A DNA stretch of 43,382 nucleotides, from positions 1 through 43,382 of IMG/VR virus record IMGVR_UViG_3300006805_000004; one strand, written 5' to 3'. This document shows, piece by piece, positions 8,411-16,115 of the stretch. A program made the position numbers and the translations under genes. The notes under the pieces were generated by a model. That model was not told where the DNA came from. It saw only the letters and a list, made by a program, of their open reading frames with translations, and did no database searches. The DNA is from a virus. Each line of letters begins with the position of its first letter. Positions within the stretch are counted from its first letter, which is position 1.

Positions 8411-9768
8411 TAACGCGACCTTCCTGCGCCGGGGTCATTGACCGTCACCGCAGAGACGCGGAACGGAACCTGATCTGTCGTGCGAAACTCGAACAAGGCG
8501 CCGGGATCGTCGAACGTCCCGAGCCTGCGCCACTCCAGGCGGGTCCGGTATTCACCCTGCGCCCCGAGCGGAGCGGGGAACCACTGACTCCACGTCCGCC
8601 CCGCATCGCGGCTGAAACGCATCTCGCATTGCGGATCGGCATAATCGCCCGAGAGAAACCCGGTGTTGCCGACATTCGCCCGCAAACGCAGGCTGCGGAT
8701 TCCCACATTGCCCCCGTTAAGCGGAAAGCCGCCGCGGAAACGCCGCTCGAACACACCGCCAAGGTCGGTGAACCCGGAACCCCACGTAATCGTTTTGCCG
8801 TCAATTACCGAGCCGAACACGCCGCCCGACCAGCATTGCGGCACGAAGTTGCTTTCACCGTAGGACTGGAACTCGCTCCACATTCCCGAGCGCAGCGACC
8901 AGATTTGCGTTTCCTCGTCGAGACGCAGCCCCAACATCTCAATGCCGTTAATCAGGAAGTTGAACAGGGAGACGTTCGTCGCCGCCTCAATCCGCTCTTC
9001 AAGCCCGACGTTGGAAATGATATTCGACTCTTCGGTCATGCAGACCTGATTCTGGTTCGTGACCCAAGCGTGGGTAGAACCGATCTTCGTTGCGCAGCCG
9101 GTCGCTTTGATGCCCTTTTTGTAAACCCTCCCCTGCAAGGGAGCGAAAGGCAAATCCGCATTACCCGTTGATGGCCAGAACTCTACCGTCTCGGCGCCAT
9201 AAAGAATGAGGATGCCGTCAAGATACAGGCAATCCAGAAGCCGGTCGGGCTGGCTTTCCGCCGATGCGAAATTTAGCCCGTCAATGTTGTCGCTTAGCGG
9301 GTCCGAATAATAGAACGCCTGCGTGTCAGCCCGAATGGCAATCGCCCGCGATTCCCCGACAATCACCTTGAGAACATTCGCCCCGTCAGGAAACGTCACC
9401 GCTGCCAGCGTCGAGCCGTCATAGCCCCACAGGCTCCCACCGGCTGCCGCGAACAGGAGATCAGCGTAACCGTCCATCGAGACGGGTCCGTCGCCGTTGA
9501 TTCCTCCAAGGCTCGTCGTGTCCATGTAGAGTGACGAACCCGACACGCCGAACAAGGCGCCGCCCAAAACCCCATCGCGCTTATAAAGCTGTCGAACCGG
9601 GCCAGCCCCCATGTTGGCCGAGCGATCGGCAAGCGGCGGGCGCGATTGCAGCACAACGCCGCCTGTCTCGGTCGGAGCCTGTTCCGCATACATGTTGATG
9701 ACCGGAAGCTCCGGCAAATCGCCTTCGGCCCGCTTGTAGGATGAGAGGCCGAACTGAACGTCAGGCAT
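8410..9768 (-). CDS. tail hub / packaged-DNA stabilisation protein, P22 gp10-like
   Basis: A 452-residue protein. FGLSSYKRAEGDLPELPVIN, then MYAEQAPTE, is the typical opening of the P22 gp10 family, the hub protein that plugs the portal after packaging. The body consists of repeated short strand motifs (LFGVSGSSLYMD, LLFAAAGGSLWGYDG, LILYGAETVEFWPSTG) as in its beta-propeller fold. It directly follows a gp4-like gene with a shared TGATG-type junction, reproducing the P22 order gp4-gp10. No signal peptide; acts in virion assembly. Confidence 0.8.
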   Translation of the reverse strand: MPDVQFGLSSYKRAEGDLPELPVINMYAEQAPTETGGVVLQSRPPLADRSANMGAGPVRQLYKRDGVLGGALFGVSGSSLYMDTTSLGGINGDGPVSMDGYADLLFAAAGGSLWGYDGSTLAAVTFPDGANVLKVIVGESRAIAIRADTQAFYYSDPLSDNIDGLNFASAESQPDRLLDCLYLDGILILYGAETVEFWPSTGNADLPFAPLQGRVYKKGIKATGCATKIGSTHAWVTNQNQVCMTEESNIISNVGLEERIEAATNVSLFNFLINGIEMLGLRLDEETQIWSLRSGMWSEFQSYGESNFVPQCWSGGVFGSVIDGKTITWGSGFTDLGGVFERRFRGGFPLNGGNVGIRSLRLRANVGNTGFLSGDYADPQCEMRFSRDAGRTWSQWFPAPLGAQGEYRTRLEWRRLGTFDDPGALFEFRTTDQVPFRVSAVTVNDPGAGRSR

Positions 9769-10430
9769 CAGTTATAAGGCCCCATGAAGTAAGACGAGGG
9801 CCGATCCTGTGCGTCAATCTTGAACTCAAGCACGGCAGCGCGCGCCGCGATCTCGTCAGGAACCGGATAGCCAAACGCGGTGCAAACCCGCTTCGTCAGG
9901 ATAGTGAGAACCCCGCCCTGCCAGTCCTGCGGGATGTCGAGCGTCTGCGTGGCGTCCGTGACAACCTCGATCTTACGCAGATAGTCAATATTGACCTTGG
10001 AATTTGCCGAGGGAACCGGCCAGACGTAAAGGTCAACCTGATCGCGCTGGCGGTCGATATAGAAGATGCTCGGGTTGCCCGTCTGCGTCTTGTTCGGCAG
10101 TATCTTGTATTGGTCGCGGTCGAACGGAGTCAGCGGACGCTCAAGCGTCGCCGTCGTCTGGAAGCGAACTGCCGCAACGTCATAGACATCGCTCGCAAGC
10201 GTGGTCGGGTTGATGTTGGCGGTTATATCCACTTCCGCCGTTTCCTGCCGCCACAGCGTGTAGCCGCGGGTTTCCCACTCCTTGAGAAGCAGATTCAACT
10301 CGTCAATCACGTCCTGGACTTCCACCGCCGTGGGATCGGTCCCGGCAGCAATGATCTGCCCGTCGCGCAGCGCCTTGTAAGCCATGTCGCGCGCAGTGAA
10401 GGAAAGCGTGTAGACGCCAGAAGTTGTCAT
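9768..10430 (-). CDS. head-tail adaptor, P22 gp4-like
   Basis: A 220-residue protein. FTARDMAYKALRDGQIIAAG, then TDPTAVEVQDVIDELNLLLKEW, is characteristic of the podovirus tail accessory factor gp4 family, whose helical N-terminal domain binds the portal ring. The C-terminal half carries beta strands (QVDLYVWPVPSANSKVNIDY). In the virion it would sit between portal and gp10-like hub. It overlaps the upstream small zinc-type protein by ATGA. Confidence 0.8.
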   Translation of the reverse strand: MTTSGVYTLSFTARDMAYKALRDGQIIAAGTDPTAVEVQDVIDELNLLLKEWETRGYTLWRQETAEVDITANINPTTLASDVYDVAAVRFQTTATLERPLTPFDRDQYKILPNKTQTGNPSIFYIDRQRDQVDLYVWPVPSANSKVNIDYLRKIEVVTDATQTLDIPQDWQGGVLTILTKRVCTAFGYPVPDEIAARAAVLEFKIDAQDRPSSYFMGPYN

Positions 10431-10675
10431 AGATCCTCCGGCGTGATTTCATTGTCGCTGACGAAATAGTCGGGCGGATAGGGGCGCGCGTCTTTGCGCG
10501 GCATGCCCTCAGGTCCGACATAAGGCGGATGGTGATCGGGCGGCACAGGGTCATAGTCCGCATCGCAGACCATCGCGCCTGTCCACTCTCGGCGCAGGCG
10601 CGGGTAGCGAAAGCCACACCGGTCACAGATATACGCAGACGACTTGTCAACGTCGCCGCTAGGCCCCGTATACAT
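10427..10675 (-). CDS. small phage zinc-finger-like protein
   Basis: An 82-residue protein. An N-terminal CDRCGFRYP motif at residues 17-25 and a third Cys in MVCDADYDP suggest a degenerate zinc ribbon, followed by a Pro/Asp/His-rich tail. Proteins of this pattern (CxxCGFxYP...W.G..VC) occur just after the major capsid gene in many phages; the role is unknown. It starts at ATG 10675 after a GGAG-like site, 26 bp downstream of a strong hairpin. Confidence 0.65.
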   Translation of the reverse strand: MYTGPSGDVDKSSAYICDRCGFRYPRLRREWTGAMVCDADYDPVPPDHHPPYVGPEGMPRKDARPYPPDYFVSDNEITPEDL

Positions 10676-10700
10676 GGCAAGTCTCCGCTGGAATAAGGTT

Positions 10701-10724
10701 GCTCCCCCTTTAAGGGCGGGGAGC
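10701..10724 (-). other. hairpin after the major capsid gene
   Basis: GCTCCCC and GGGGAGC form a perfect 7-bp stem around a 10-base loop, just past the capsid stop codon. On the minus strand no U-run follows, so it is more likely an mRNA-stabilising or processing structure or a weak attenuator than a full terminator. A second pairing (GGGAAAGCTCCC) can compete for the same left arm. Confidence 0.5.
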
Positions 10725-10737
10725 TTTCCCTTTGGCT

Positions 10738-11640
10738 CTAGGCGCCCGCCGAACCGAAAATGGAACGGAATTCGCCCCAGCCAGCGGCAAAGCGCATGGT
10801 CGCCTTGGCCTTCGCGTTCTCCGTATCGAAGTCAGCGTCTTTCGACAGCTCGACTTCACGGCGCCACATCGAAAGCAAGCCTTCCGGCGCATCGGTCTGA
10901 ACGAACCACGCATCCATGTCCGTGAGGAACACGTTCGGGACGATCTCGGGGATCGAACCCATAACGCGGATTGCGTTGATGTCGTTGTTGGCCGTGCCCT
11001 GACGAAGATCGCTCTTGAAGATGCGAGTCGCGTTGAACTCGTCATCCGTCGAAACGATCAGACGCTGCGGCTTGACCATGATCTTCAGACCGCGGGCGTT
11101 CGTGACCTGCCGAATACGCTTCACAGCGTCCTCAACCGCGCTTTCCGAGAGGTCGGCAGCGGTCAGAAGGTTCGACTGGTTGCCCGAGCGCGTCGGGTGC
11201 GAAGCCGAGCAAAGCTCCACGCCGTCACCGCCAGTGTAGTTGCTGTCGAACGCACGGTTCAGGATATTCGCGTGAACGATTTCCGCCGTCTGCTTCATCG
11301 AATAAGCGAGACCGCGCGAACGCCGCGAAGCGACTTCCTGATACAGATTGTCCTCAAGCTCTTCCTTGGTGACGATGTAGCCGAGGCCGTAGACAACATG
11401 GGTAAAGGTGCTGGTGACACCCTCGCCTTCGCTGTCATAGCTCACCGAGGCGCCTTCGCCCTTGGTCGATGCCAAGCCGAAGCCGGTAATCTCGGTGACC
11501 TTTTCGTAGGCCTTGTCAGAGTCGCGCTTCTCAAAGATTTGCGACCACTGAGCAGGCTGCTCGTTATACTTGTGCCCGAAGAGGGCCTTGATGCCCGGCC
11601 ACAGAAGACTGGGGTGGGCTGAACGGGTAATGACAGTCAT
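10738..11640 (-). CDS. major capsid protein
   Basis: A 300-residue protein, acidic, with no leader peptide. The opening MTVITRSAHPSLLWPGIKAL, then FGHKYNEQPAQWSQIFEKRD, and the later stretches IVTKEELEDNLYQEVASRRS and FVQTDAPEGLLSMWRREVEL are those of a family of phage major capsid proteins with the HK97 fold. It lies after the scaffold and decoration genes, and is flanked by a hairpin (10701-10724) that may help give it high expression. No cleavage delta domain is fused, consistent with a separate scaffold gene upstream. Confidence 0.85.
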   Translation of the reverse strand: MTVITRSAHPSLLWPGIKALFGHKYNEQPAQWSQIFEKRDSDKAYEKVTEITGFGLASTKGEGASVSYDSEGEGVTSTFTHVVYGLGYIVTKEELEDNLYQEVASRRSRGLAYSMKQTAEIVHANILNRAFDSNYTGGDGVELCSASHPTRSGNQSNLLTAADLSESAVEDAVKRIRQVTNARGLKIMVKPQRLIVSTDDEFNATRIFKSDLRQGTANNDINAIRVMGSIPEIVPNVFLTDMDAWFVQTDAPEGLLSMWRREVELSKDADFDTENAKAKATMRFAAGWGEFRSIFGSAGA

Positions 11641-11655
11641 TGGTCAGTCCCTCCC

Positions 11656-12246
11656 TTAAACGCCAGTCGAGCCGGCAGCGCCGGTTTCGGTGGGCAGGTT
11701 GATACGGACGAGAACCTTAGCGTTCGCGCCGATTGCGTTGTCCTCGCGCTGGACGAAGCCCACAATGCGCCACTGGAGCGTTGCGGTCGTCGCCTTGGTC
11801 GAGGTGTCGAGCTGGAAGCCCGAGAGGCCGGTAACAGCCGAGCCGCTGCCCGAAGCCATGTCGGCGTTGAGGCCAACGTCGGTTGCAGCAAGAGCGCCGC
11901 CCACCGCGTCTTCCTGACATTCGAACACAAGGTTCGGGTCATCAGCGACGAGGATGTAGGCTGCGGTCGAAGCAGGGCGGTATTTGTAGCCGCCACCAAC
12001 AAGCGCGGGGGTCGGCACGAAGCCAACAACCACACCAGTGATGGGACCAGCCGAACCGGCAGTTGCGCGCGTAGCGGTTGCCACGCCTTTGGCGTCTGCG
12101 CTGCCAGCAATGACAACGGGATCGCCGATATAAAGAGCGGTGCCATCCGATGCGGGAACGTAGTAGACGTTCGCCGCGCCGTTATAGGGCGCACCGCTCC
12201 GATACTTGACCGGACGAAAGCCGGTCGGAGCGTTGCTATTAGCCAT
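11656..12246 (-). CDS. capsid decoration (cement) protein candidate
   Basis: A 196-residue beta-rich, Ala/Gly/Thr-rich protein beginning MANSNAPTGFRPVKYRSGAP. Domains such as YIGDPVVIAGSADAKGV and GPITGVVVGFVP look like the small beta-barrel repeats of capsid-stabilising proteins. It lies between scaffold and major capsid genes, a usual place for decoration proteins. A minor head protein is the alternative. Confidence 0.6.
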   Translation of the reverse strand: MANSNAPTGFRPVKYRSGAPYNGAANVYYVPASDGTALYIGDPVVIAGSADAKGVATATRATAGSAGPITGVVVGFVPTPALVGGGYKYRPASTAAYILVADDPNLVFECQEDAVGGALAATDVGLNADMASGSGSAVTGLSGFQLDTSTKATTATLQWRIVGFVQREDNAIGANAKVLVRINLPTETGAAGSTGV

Positions 12247-12258
12247 GTAGGAAAATCC

Positions 12259-12714
12259 TTATGGAGAGGTCGCCGTTACGCGACCGATGCGGTTTTGACC
12301 CTTCGGAACGTAGCTCGTCCCGGCAAGGTCGCTCTGGTCGGATGCGCCGCCAACTATGCCCTTCTCGACATCAACCAATGCCCGCGCCTTCATGGCTCGG
12401 TCTTCACGAATGAATTCCTTGGGCTTCATGCAGAGATATGCCTTGATGGGGTTGCGCTCTTCATCCGTCCCGACCGTCAGGGGAGCGATGCCCGGCACTT
12501 TTTGCCAGGTGTCCACCTCGGTCGCTTGATGAATCCTCATGCCGACATCGTTGAACCAGCGGAAATCGAACTGCTCGCCGAATTCCTGCCGTGCCTTTTC
12601 CGGGATCGCCATTTTCAGCGAATAGGTCCGGTCAATGTCGCCATCGTTGCGGCTGCGACGTTCGCGCAACTCTTCGATCGAACGCACTTCGGTGCGCGAA
12701 TTAGGGTGTGCCAT
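12259..12714 (-). CDS. conserved phage head-region protein
   Basis: A 151-residue soluble protein, Arg/Glu-rich at the start (EVRSIEELRERRSRNDGDID) with a compact core (FGEQFDFRWFNDVGMRIHQA) and a Gly/Ser tail. I recognise it only as a protein type found between scaffold and decoration/capsid genes in some podoviruses. The ATG at 12714 shares its A with the scaffold stop (TGATG), which decides the start. Probably head assembly; function unknown. Confidence 0.6.
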   Translation of the reverse strand: MAHPNSRTEVRSIEELRERRSRNDGDIDRTYSLKMAIPEKARQEFGEQFDFRWFNDVGMRIHQATEVDTWQKVPGIAPLTVGTDEERNPIKAYLCMKPKEFIREDRAMKARALVDVEKGIVGGASDQSDLAGTSYVPKGQNRIGRVTATSP

Positions 12715-13508
12715 CAGGCGTTTTCCTTCCAATATTCCTCAGCATAGGATTCTTTCTTGACGCCCTGCTTTTCGAGCTTGAGCGCGACAGCCTTTGCTTC
12801 GGGAGGGAGATCGTTGAATCCGCGCTGGCGGTTCGACGACGTGGCGCGGGCCGTCCGGCCCTGTTGCTCTGCGACCTCTGCCGGTCCCTTGGACTTGGGC
12901 TTTGCATCGCCGAAATATTCCGGGAACCGCTTGCGCACGGCATCCTCTGCGAGCTTCAATTGCTCGTCAGGAGATTTGCCCTGCCCTGCCGCGATATTGG
13001 AAACATTGATAGCCATCTGCGTGGCGAGAGGATCGACCTGCCGCCATTCCGCGTTGCGGGTTTCAAAGTCCGCAATCGGTGCCTTGTCGGTCGTTTCCGA
13101 TGACAGGCTTTGCAGCTTGGCCGAAGCCTGCCGCGCGCGGTCATGGTCGCCCTCGTCAACAGCCGCGGCGAATTCCGCTTCAACCTTTGCGCGCTCGTCT
13201 GCACGAACCCGCTCAAGCATGGCGTCCGTCGTCCGCGAGATGCGGCTCAGCCGATCCTCAAGGTTCTTTCGCGCTCGGCGCTCGGCCTTGTTGATCGCCA
13301 CGGTATTCTTGAGGAACGCAGAAGCAGGCTGCCACTCTTCCGGGTCGCCGCGCCACTGGTCCTTGGGCGACCATCCCAGCTCGGACGCCGCCTCTTCAAG
13401 CGTGATAGCCTGATCATCGCCATCACCTTTGGGCAATTCCTCGCCCGTTTCGACAGGGCGAGTGTCCTCACCCTCAACCCCATCCGGGGTAAGGTCTTCG
13501 TCTGCCAT
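12714..13508 (-). CDS. scaffolding protein
   Basis: A 264-residue, highly charged, helical protein. It has an acidic disordered N-terminus (DGVEGEDTRPVETGEELPKG), a long coiled-coil core (NKAERRARKNLEDRLSRISR, RADERAKVEAEFAAAVDEGD) and a basic amphipathic C-terminus (ALKLEKQGVKKESYAEEYWK) of the sort that binds coat subunits. Location immediately before decoration and capsid genes fits the internal scaffold that organises procapsid assembly and is then released. Start ATG 13508 has a GGAAAGG ribosome binding site. Confidence 0.75.
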   Translation of the reverse strand: MADEDLTPDGVEGEDTRPVETGEELPKGDGDDQAITLEEAASELGWSPKDQWRGDPEEWQPASAFLKNTVAINKAERRARKNLEDRLSRISRTTDAMLERVRADERAKVEAEFAAAVDEGDHDRARQASAKLQSLSSETTDKAPIADFETRNAEWRQVDPLATQMAINVSNIAAGQGKSPDEQLKLAEDAVRKRFPEYFGDAKPKSKGPAEVAEQQGRTARATSSNRQRGFNDLPPEAKAVALKLEKQGVKKESYAEEYWKENA

Positions 13509-13533
13509 TTGGCACCTTTCCGATTGCCCTACA

Positions 13534-13563
13534 GAGCGGGCCGCTCAAACCCCGTCAGGGGGT
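13534..13563 (-). other. paired hairpins between head fibre and scaffold genes
   Basis: Two stems occur back to back: GAGCGGGCCGCTC (13534-13546, a near-perfect palindrome) and ACCCC-GTCAG-GGGGT (13549-13563). On the minus strand they follow the head fibre stop... in transcription order they lie just after the fibre's upstream neighbour region and before the fibre stop is not crossed; precisely, they occupy the 57-bp gap between scaffold start (13508) and fibre stop (13566). No U-run follows, so attenuation or RNA processing is more likely than full termination. Confidence 0.4.
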
Positions 13564-13565
13564 AT

Positions 13566-15104
13566 CTACGTAAGCCTCATCGTGTAGTCGTAACTGAGCA
13601 TGGACATTCCCGTCCCGCCCCAACCGACATAGAAGCGGCCAAACGTCGTTGGATCGCCTGCGATGTCATTGACGATATCGAATATGCCGTTCGGGAACTG
13701 CGCTACACGCGTCCACGTCGCGCCATTGTCATAGCTGATCCAGAAGCCGTAGCCGGTTGCGCTGCTTGCTCCTGTCGGGCTGACCATTCGCCAGCCAGCG
13801 GCCAGAAGCGTTGGATATTGCGAGCCATATGCCGCCTTGCCTACCCCGACCCCGAACACCTCACCGAAACTCGCTGCCCCGATGACATCATCTGTTCCCG
13901 TCACCTGAGACCATGTCGCCATGCCATCGGTCGAGCGCCACAGCCCCAGGCACTCGTCGCCGCCGCACCAATACCATTCGTTCGCGTTCGCCCCTTGGGT
14001 GAACTTGCCGTGATAGGAATCGGCGTTGAAGCTGACGATGAAACTGCTCTTGACGCGGCTCCAACTTGCGCCCTTGTCGGTCGTCTTCCAGATGCCGCGG
14101 CACGCGAGGTCACTTGCCGAGCCGGTCCCGTCGCCGACGTTATAGGCATAGGCAACCGAGCTGTTGAATTTATCGCCCACCAGCACGCGCCGGGACAGGT
14201 TGTATGCGCTATGGAAATTGAGCGCGTTTCCGTCGCCGATCGCGCATTTCGTCCAGGCTACGCCTTTGTTCGCAGTCCGCCAAATGCCGTTCTTGTCGCT
14301 TTGTCCAGAGAGCGGGAACGCCCGGTTCGTCTGCACCTGCACCCAGTTATCAGCGTCGAACTTGACGATATTGCCGCCCCCGGGGCCGCCGCTGGCGGTC
14401 GCCAGCGCGGCCGAACCGGCCCAGGTCGCCCCCTTGTCCGCCGTTCGCGCCGTAACCAGACCGATGCCGTTGCGCTCGCCGTGGATCGTGCCAACCCAGG
14501 CATCTGGTTCGTCGGGCGACCAGTCGATATCGCCGCCGTGCTGGAAGCGGATCGAGCCGCCGTGCGCTGAAGGGGAGGCTTTACCTGCACTCGCGCGCGG
14601 AAGGATCATCAACCCGCGATCGTGCATCGCATAGCCGACGTCGCCCTGATCATTCACCTTGACGAGCGTCGTCACCATGTTCTCGATGCCGGGTGAATAC
14701 TCGTGGATTGTAACGGTGCGGTTCGGGAAGGTCAGAACAGTCGGAGGGCTGTCAATATACCAGACACCCATGCCCTCGGCGATCCAGAGCCGATTGACAG
14801 TCGGGTCAAAGTCCATGTCCCCGTTCGTCATGTAGTTTTCGTCGGTATAAGCCTGCCAGCCGATCGAGGATGCGACGCGGTCGTTGATGGTGCCGCTGCC
14901 GCCTCCGAGCGCGAAGGTCACGCCATAGTCGGTCGAGACGTCAATGCCACCACCAGCGCCGATGATGTAGATATGTCCCGCATTGTGGGGGCTGACGGCG
15001 ATAGCTTTGCAGACGCCTCGCCAGACGTGATAACGTGATCGCTGCTCCCAACCGTCGCCGTGAAAATCCCGTTTCCGTCTACAGCTTGTCCGGGATTCGC
15101 CCAC
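13566..15104 (-). CDS. head fibre / spike with Asp-box beta-propeller (main part)
   Basis: From about residue 32 (KAIAVSPHNAGHIYIIGAGG) to the end this frame encodes a ~480-residue beta-propeller with at least six Asp-box (BNR) motifs: STDYGVTF, TADKGATW, TANKGVAW, TTDKGASW, STDGMATW and SYDNGATW. Such folds occur in sialidases and glycan-binding proteins; no catalytic residues can be assigned by eye. The first ~31 residues from ATG 15104 are out-of-frame sequence; the true N-terminus lies upstream (15287) and reaches this frame through two one-base shifts. Its position after the spike-base gene suggests a capsid-mounted spike that binds host surface polysaccharide. The intact product would have about 573 residues. 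Confidence 0.7.
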   Translation of the reverse strand: MGESRTSCRRKRDFHGDGWEQRSRYHVWRGVCKAIAVSPHNAGHIYIIGAGGGIDVSTDYGVTFALGGGSGTINDRVASSIGWQAYTDENYMTNGDMDFDPTVNRLWIAEGMGVWYIDSPPTVLTFPNRTVTIHEYSPGIENMVTTLVKVNDQGDVGYAMHDRGLMILPRASAGKASPSAHGGSIRFQHGGDIDWSPDEPDAWVGTIHGERNGIGLVTARTADKGATWAGSAALATASGGPGGGNIVKFDADNWVQVQTNRAFPLSGQSDKNGIWRTANKGVAWTKCAIGDGNALNFHSAYNLSRRVLVGDKFNSSVAYAYNVGDGTGSASDLACRGIWKTTDKGASWSRVKSSFIVSFNADSYHGKFTQGANANEWYWCGGDECLGLWRSTDGMATWSQVTGTDDVIGAASFGEVFGVGVGKAAYGSQYPTLLAAGWRMVSPTGASSATGYGFWISYDNGATWTRVAQFPNGIFDIVNDIAGDPTTFGRFYVGWGGTGMSMLSYDYTMRLT

Positions 15105-15287
15105 TGAGTGCGGAGCGTGTCGCCTACCGCGACCGTATCATCGAACGAGATATCAAATTGCGGCGGGTATGTCGTCGGACCAACAGCCAAAGCCAGAACC
15201 GGAGCCGTTATGGTAGCAGGGGGGCGAGCCTCCCCCACTCTCTCCGACAGCATTGTCAAAGAGCGTGAGGCCGGTTCCGATGAACAT
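14918..15287 (-). CDS. N-terminal segment of the head fibre, frameshifted
   Basis: The natural start is ATG 15287, sharing its A with the spike-base stop (TGATG), and gives MFIGTGLTLFDNAVGES. At a run of six C (plus-strand G 15219-15224) the sense passes to the +1 frame, which encodes an Ig-like stretch (ATITAPVLALAVGPTTYPPQ, then FDISFDDTVAVGDTLRT) as far as SSDHVITSGEAS. At an AAA run (plus-strand TTT 15006-15008) sense returns to the original frame and continues into the propeller. Without the shifts the start frame stops at TGA 15153-15155 and the middle frame runs to 14918. One C too many and one A too few would explain both breaks. Confidence 0.6.
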
Positions 15288-15526
15288 CAGCGCAGCGCGA
15301 CGATATCCGTTGCGGTCGTGCCCGTCGAGTAAACCCGGACAGCCTGAATAGGCAGCATGCCCACAGGAGCCGCCTTGAACGTCAGGGTCGCCCCGCCAGC
15401 CATGTCAACCTTCACGTCGCCCGACACACCGACATACAGCGCGCGGGTCGCGGCAAAAGTCGTGCTGTCGCTCGGCGTTACCGCGGCACCGTTCCGTGCC
15501 GAAGATACATCGGTATAATAAGCCAT
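15287..15526 (-). CDS. head spike base protein, RcGTA Rcc01079-like
   Basis: A 79-residue beta-rich protein (YYTDVSSARNGAAVTPSDST, ALYVGVSGDVKVDMAGGATL, then TFKAAPVGMLPIQAVRVYST). This layout, with the ALYVG...GDV and G.LPI...V..TGT elements, matches the small spike-base proteins known from the Rhodobacter capsulatus gene transfer agent, which anchor head spikes at capsid vertices. The next gene encodes a large Asp-box protein, matching the base-then-spike gene pair. Recognition is from memory of the family; no search was run. Confidence 0.6.
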   Translation of the reverse strand: MAYYTDVSSARNGAAVTPSDSTTFAATRALYVGVSGDVKVDMAGGATLTFKAAPVGMLPIQAVRVYSTGTTATDIVALR

Positions 15527-15529
15527 CTC

Positions 15530-15868
15530 TCAAACCTCCAACACGCCGCAGACATCCTTGTCCTTGGCGAGACGGTATTCCCGTCCATCGGCGCCCTCGA
15601 CGAGCGTCCCGGCATATTTCGCGAACAAAACAGCGTCCCCGACCTTGGGCTGATCGCCAGCCGGCCATTCGGCATAGGTGAACGCATGCGGGCTGACCGC
15701 GACAAGTCGCCCCTTCATCGTGGCGATGTCATTGCCTTCCTTGATCGTCGGAGCAAGAATGATCCCGCCCTTCGTGACCTCTTCGGTTTCCTCAGGGGCA
15801 ATCAGCACGTTATATTCGCTCGGACGGATGCCGGGTTTCAAATCTGCAAGCGCGGGAATCGTCCCCAT
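15530..15868 (-). CDS. GroES-like co-chaperonin
   Basis: A 112-residue Hsp10-family protein. The segment IRPSEYNVLIAPEETEEVTK, then GGIIL, at residues 14-38 corresponds to the GroES first strand and mobile loop, with the GroEL-contacting hydrophobic triplet IIL after GG. GRLVAVSP (53-60), PKVGDAVLFAKYAG (74-87) and the C-terminal EYRLAKDKDVCGVLEV match the remaining beta-barrel. The start at ATG 15868 follows one base after the preceding TGA. In phages such proteins replace host GroES so that GroEL can fold capsid protein, as T4 gp31 does; location among head genes fits. Confidence 0.8.
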   Translation of the reverse strand: MGTIPALADLKPGIRPSEYNVLIAPEETEEVTKGGIILAPTIKEGNDIATMKGRLVAVSPHAFTYAEWPAGDQPKVGDAVLFAKYAGTLVEGADGREYRLAKDKDVCGVLEV

Positions 15869-15869
15869 T

Positions 15870-16115
15870 TCATTCTCCGTAGACAGGTTCAACCTCAAGA
15901 ACAGCGCACCACCCTTCGTAGGGCGTTTCGGCAAGAGCGCGGTAAGCGTCGGCGCGGGTCCGTAATTCCGCGAGCATCAGCGGATCACACTGCCCACCGT
16001 CCCACGTCACCTTGTCCCACTCGTCTTTTTGAGCGTCAGACGCCCGCAGGCATGCCTCCTGCACCCATTTCGTTACCGGGTGTTCCATCCATGCCAGGAA
16101 TTGCTCCTGCGTCAT
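15870..16115 (-). CDS. small conserved head-region protein
   Basis: An 81-residue acidic helical protein rich in Trp (FLAWMEHPVTKWVQEACLRA, DEWDKVTWDGGQC). Its first 27 codons overlap the 3' end of the portal gene by 80 bp in another frame, an unusually long overlap in this compact operon; both readings look like real protein. It precedes the GroES-like gene by one base. No function is recognised. Confidence 0.6.
   Translation of the reverse strand: MTQEQFLAWMEHPVTKWVQEACLRASDAQKDEWDKVTWDGGQCDPLMLAELRTRADAYRALAETPYEGWCAVLEVEPVYGE

Noticed and set aside
13110-14570. Long plus-strand open frame of about 486 codons
   Set aside because: It runs antisense across two well-supported minus-strand genes (scaffold and head fibre) and their non-coding junction, is Arg-rich without domain character, and is a shadow of high-GC coding sequence.
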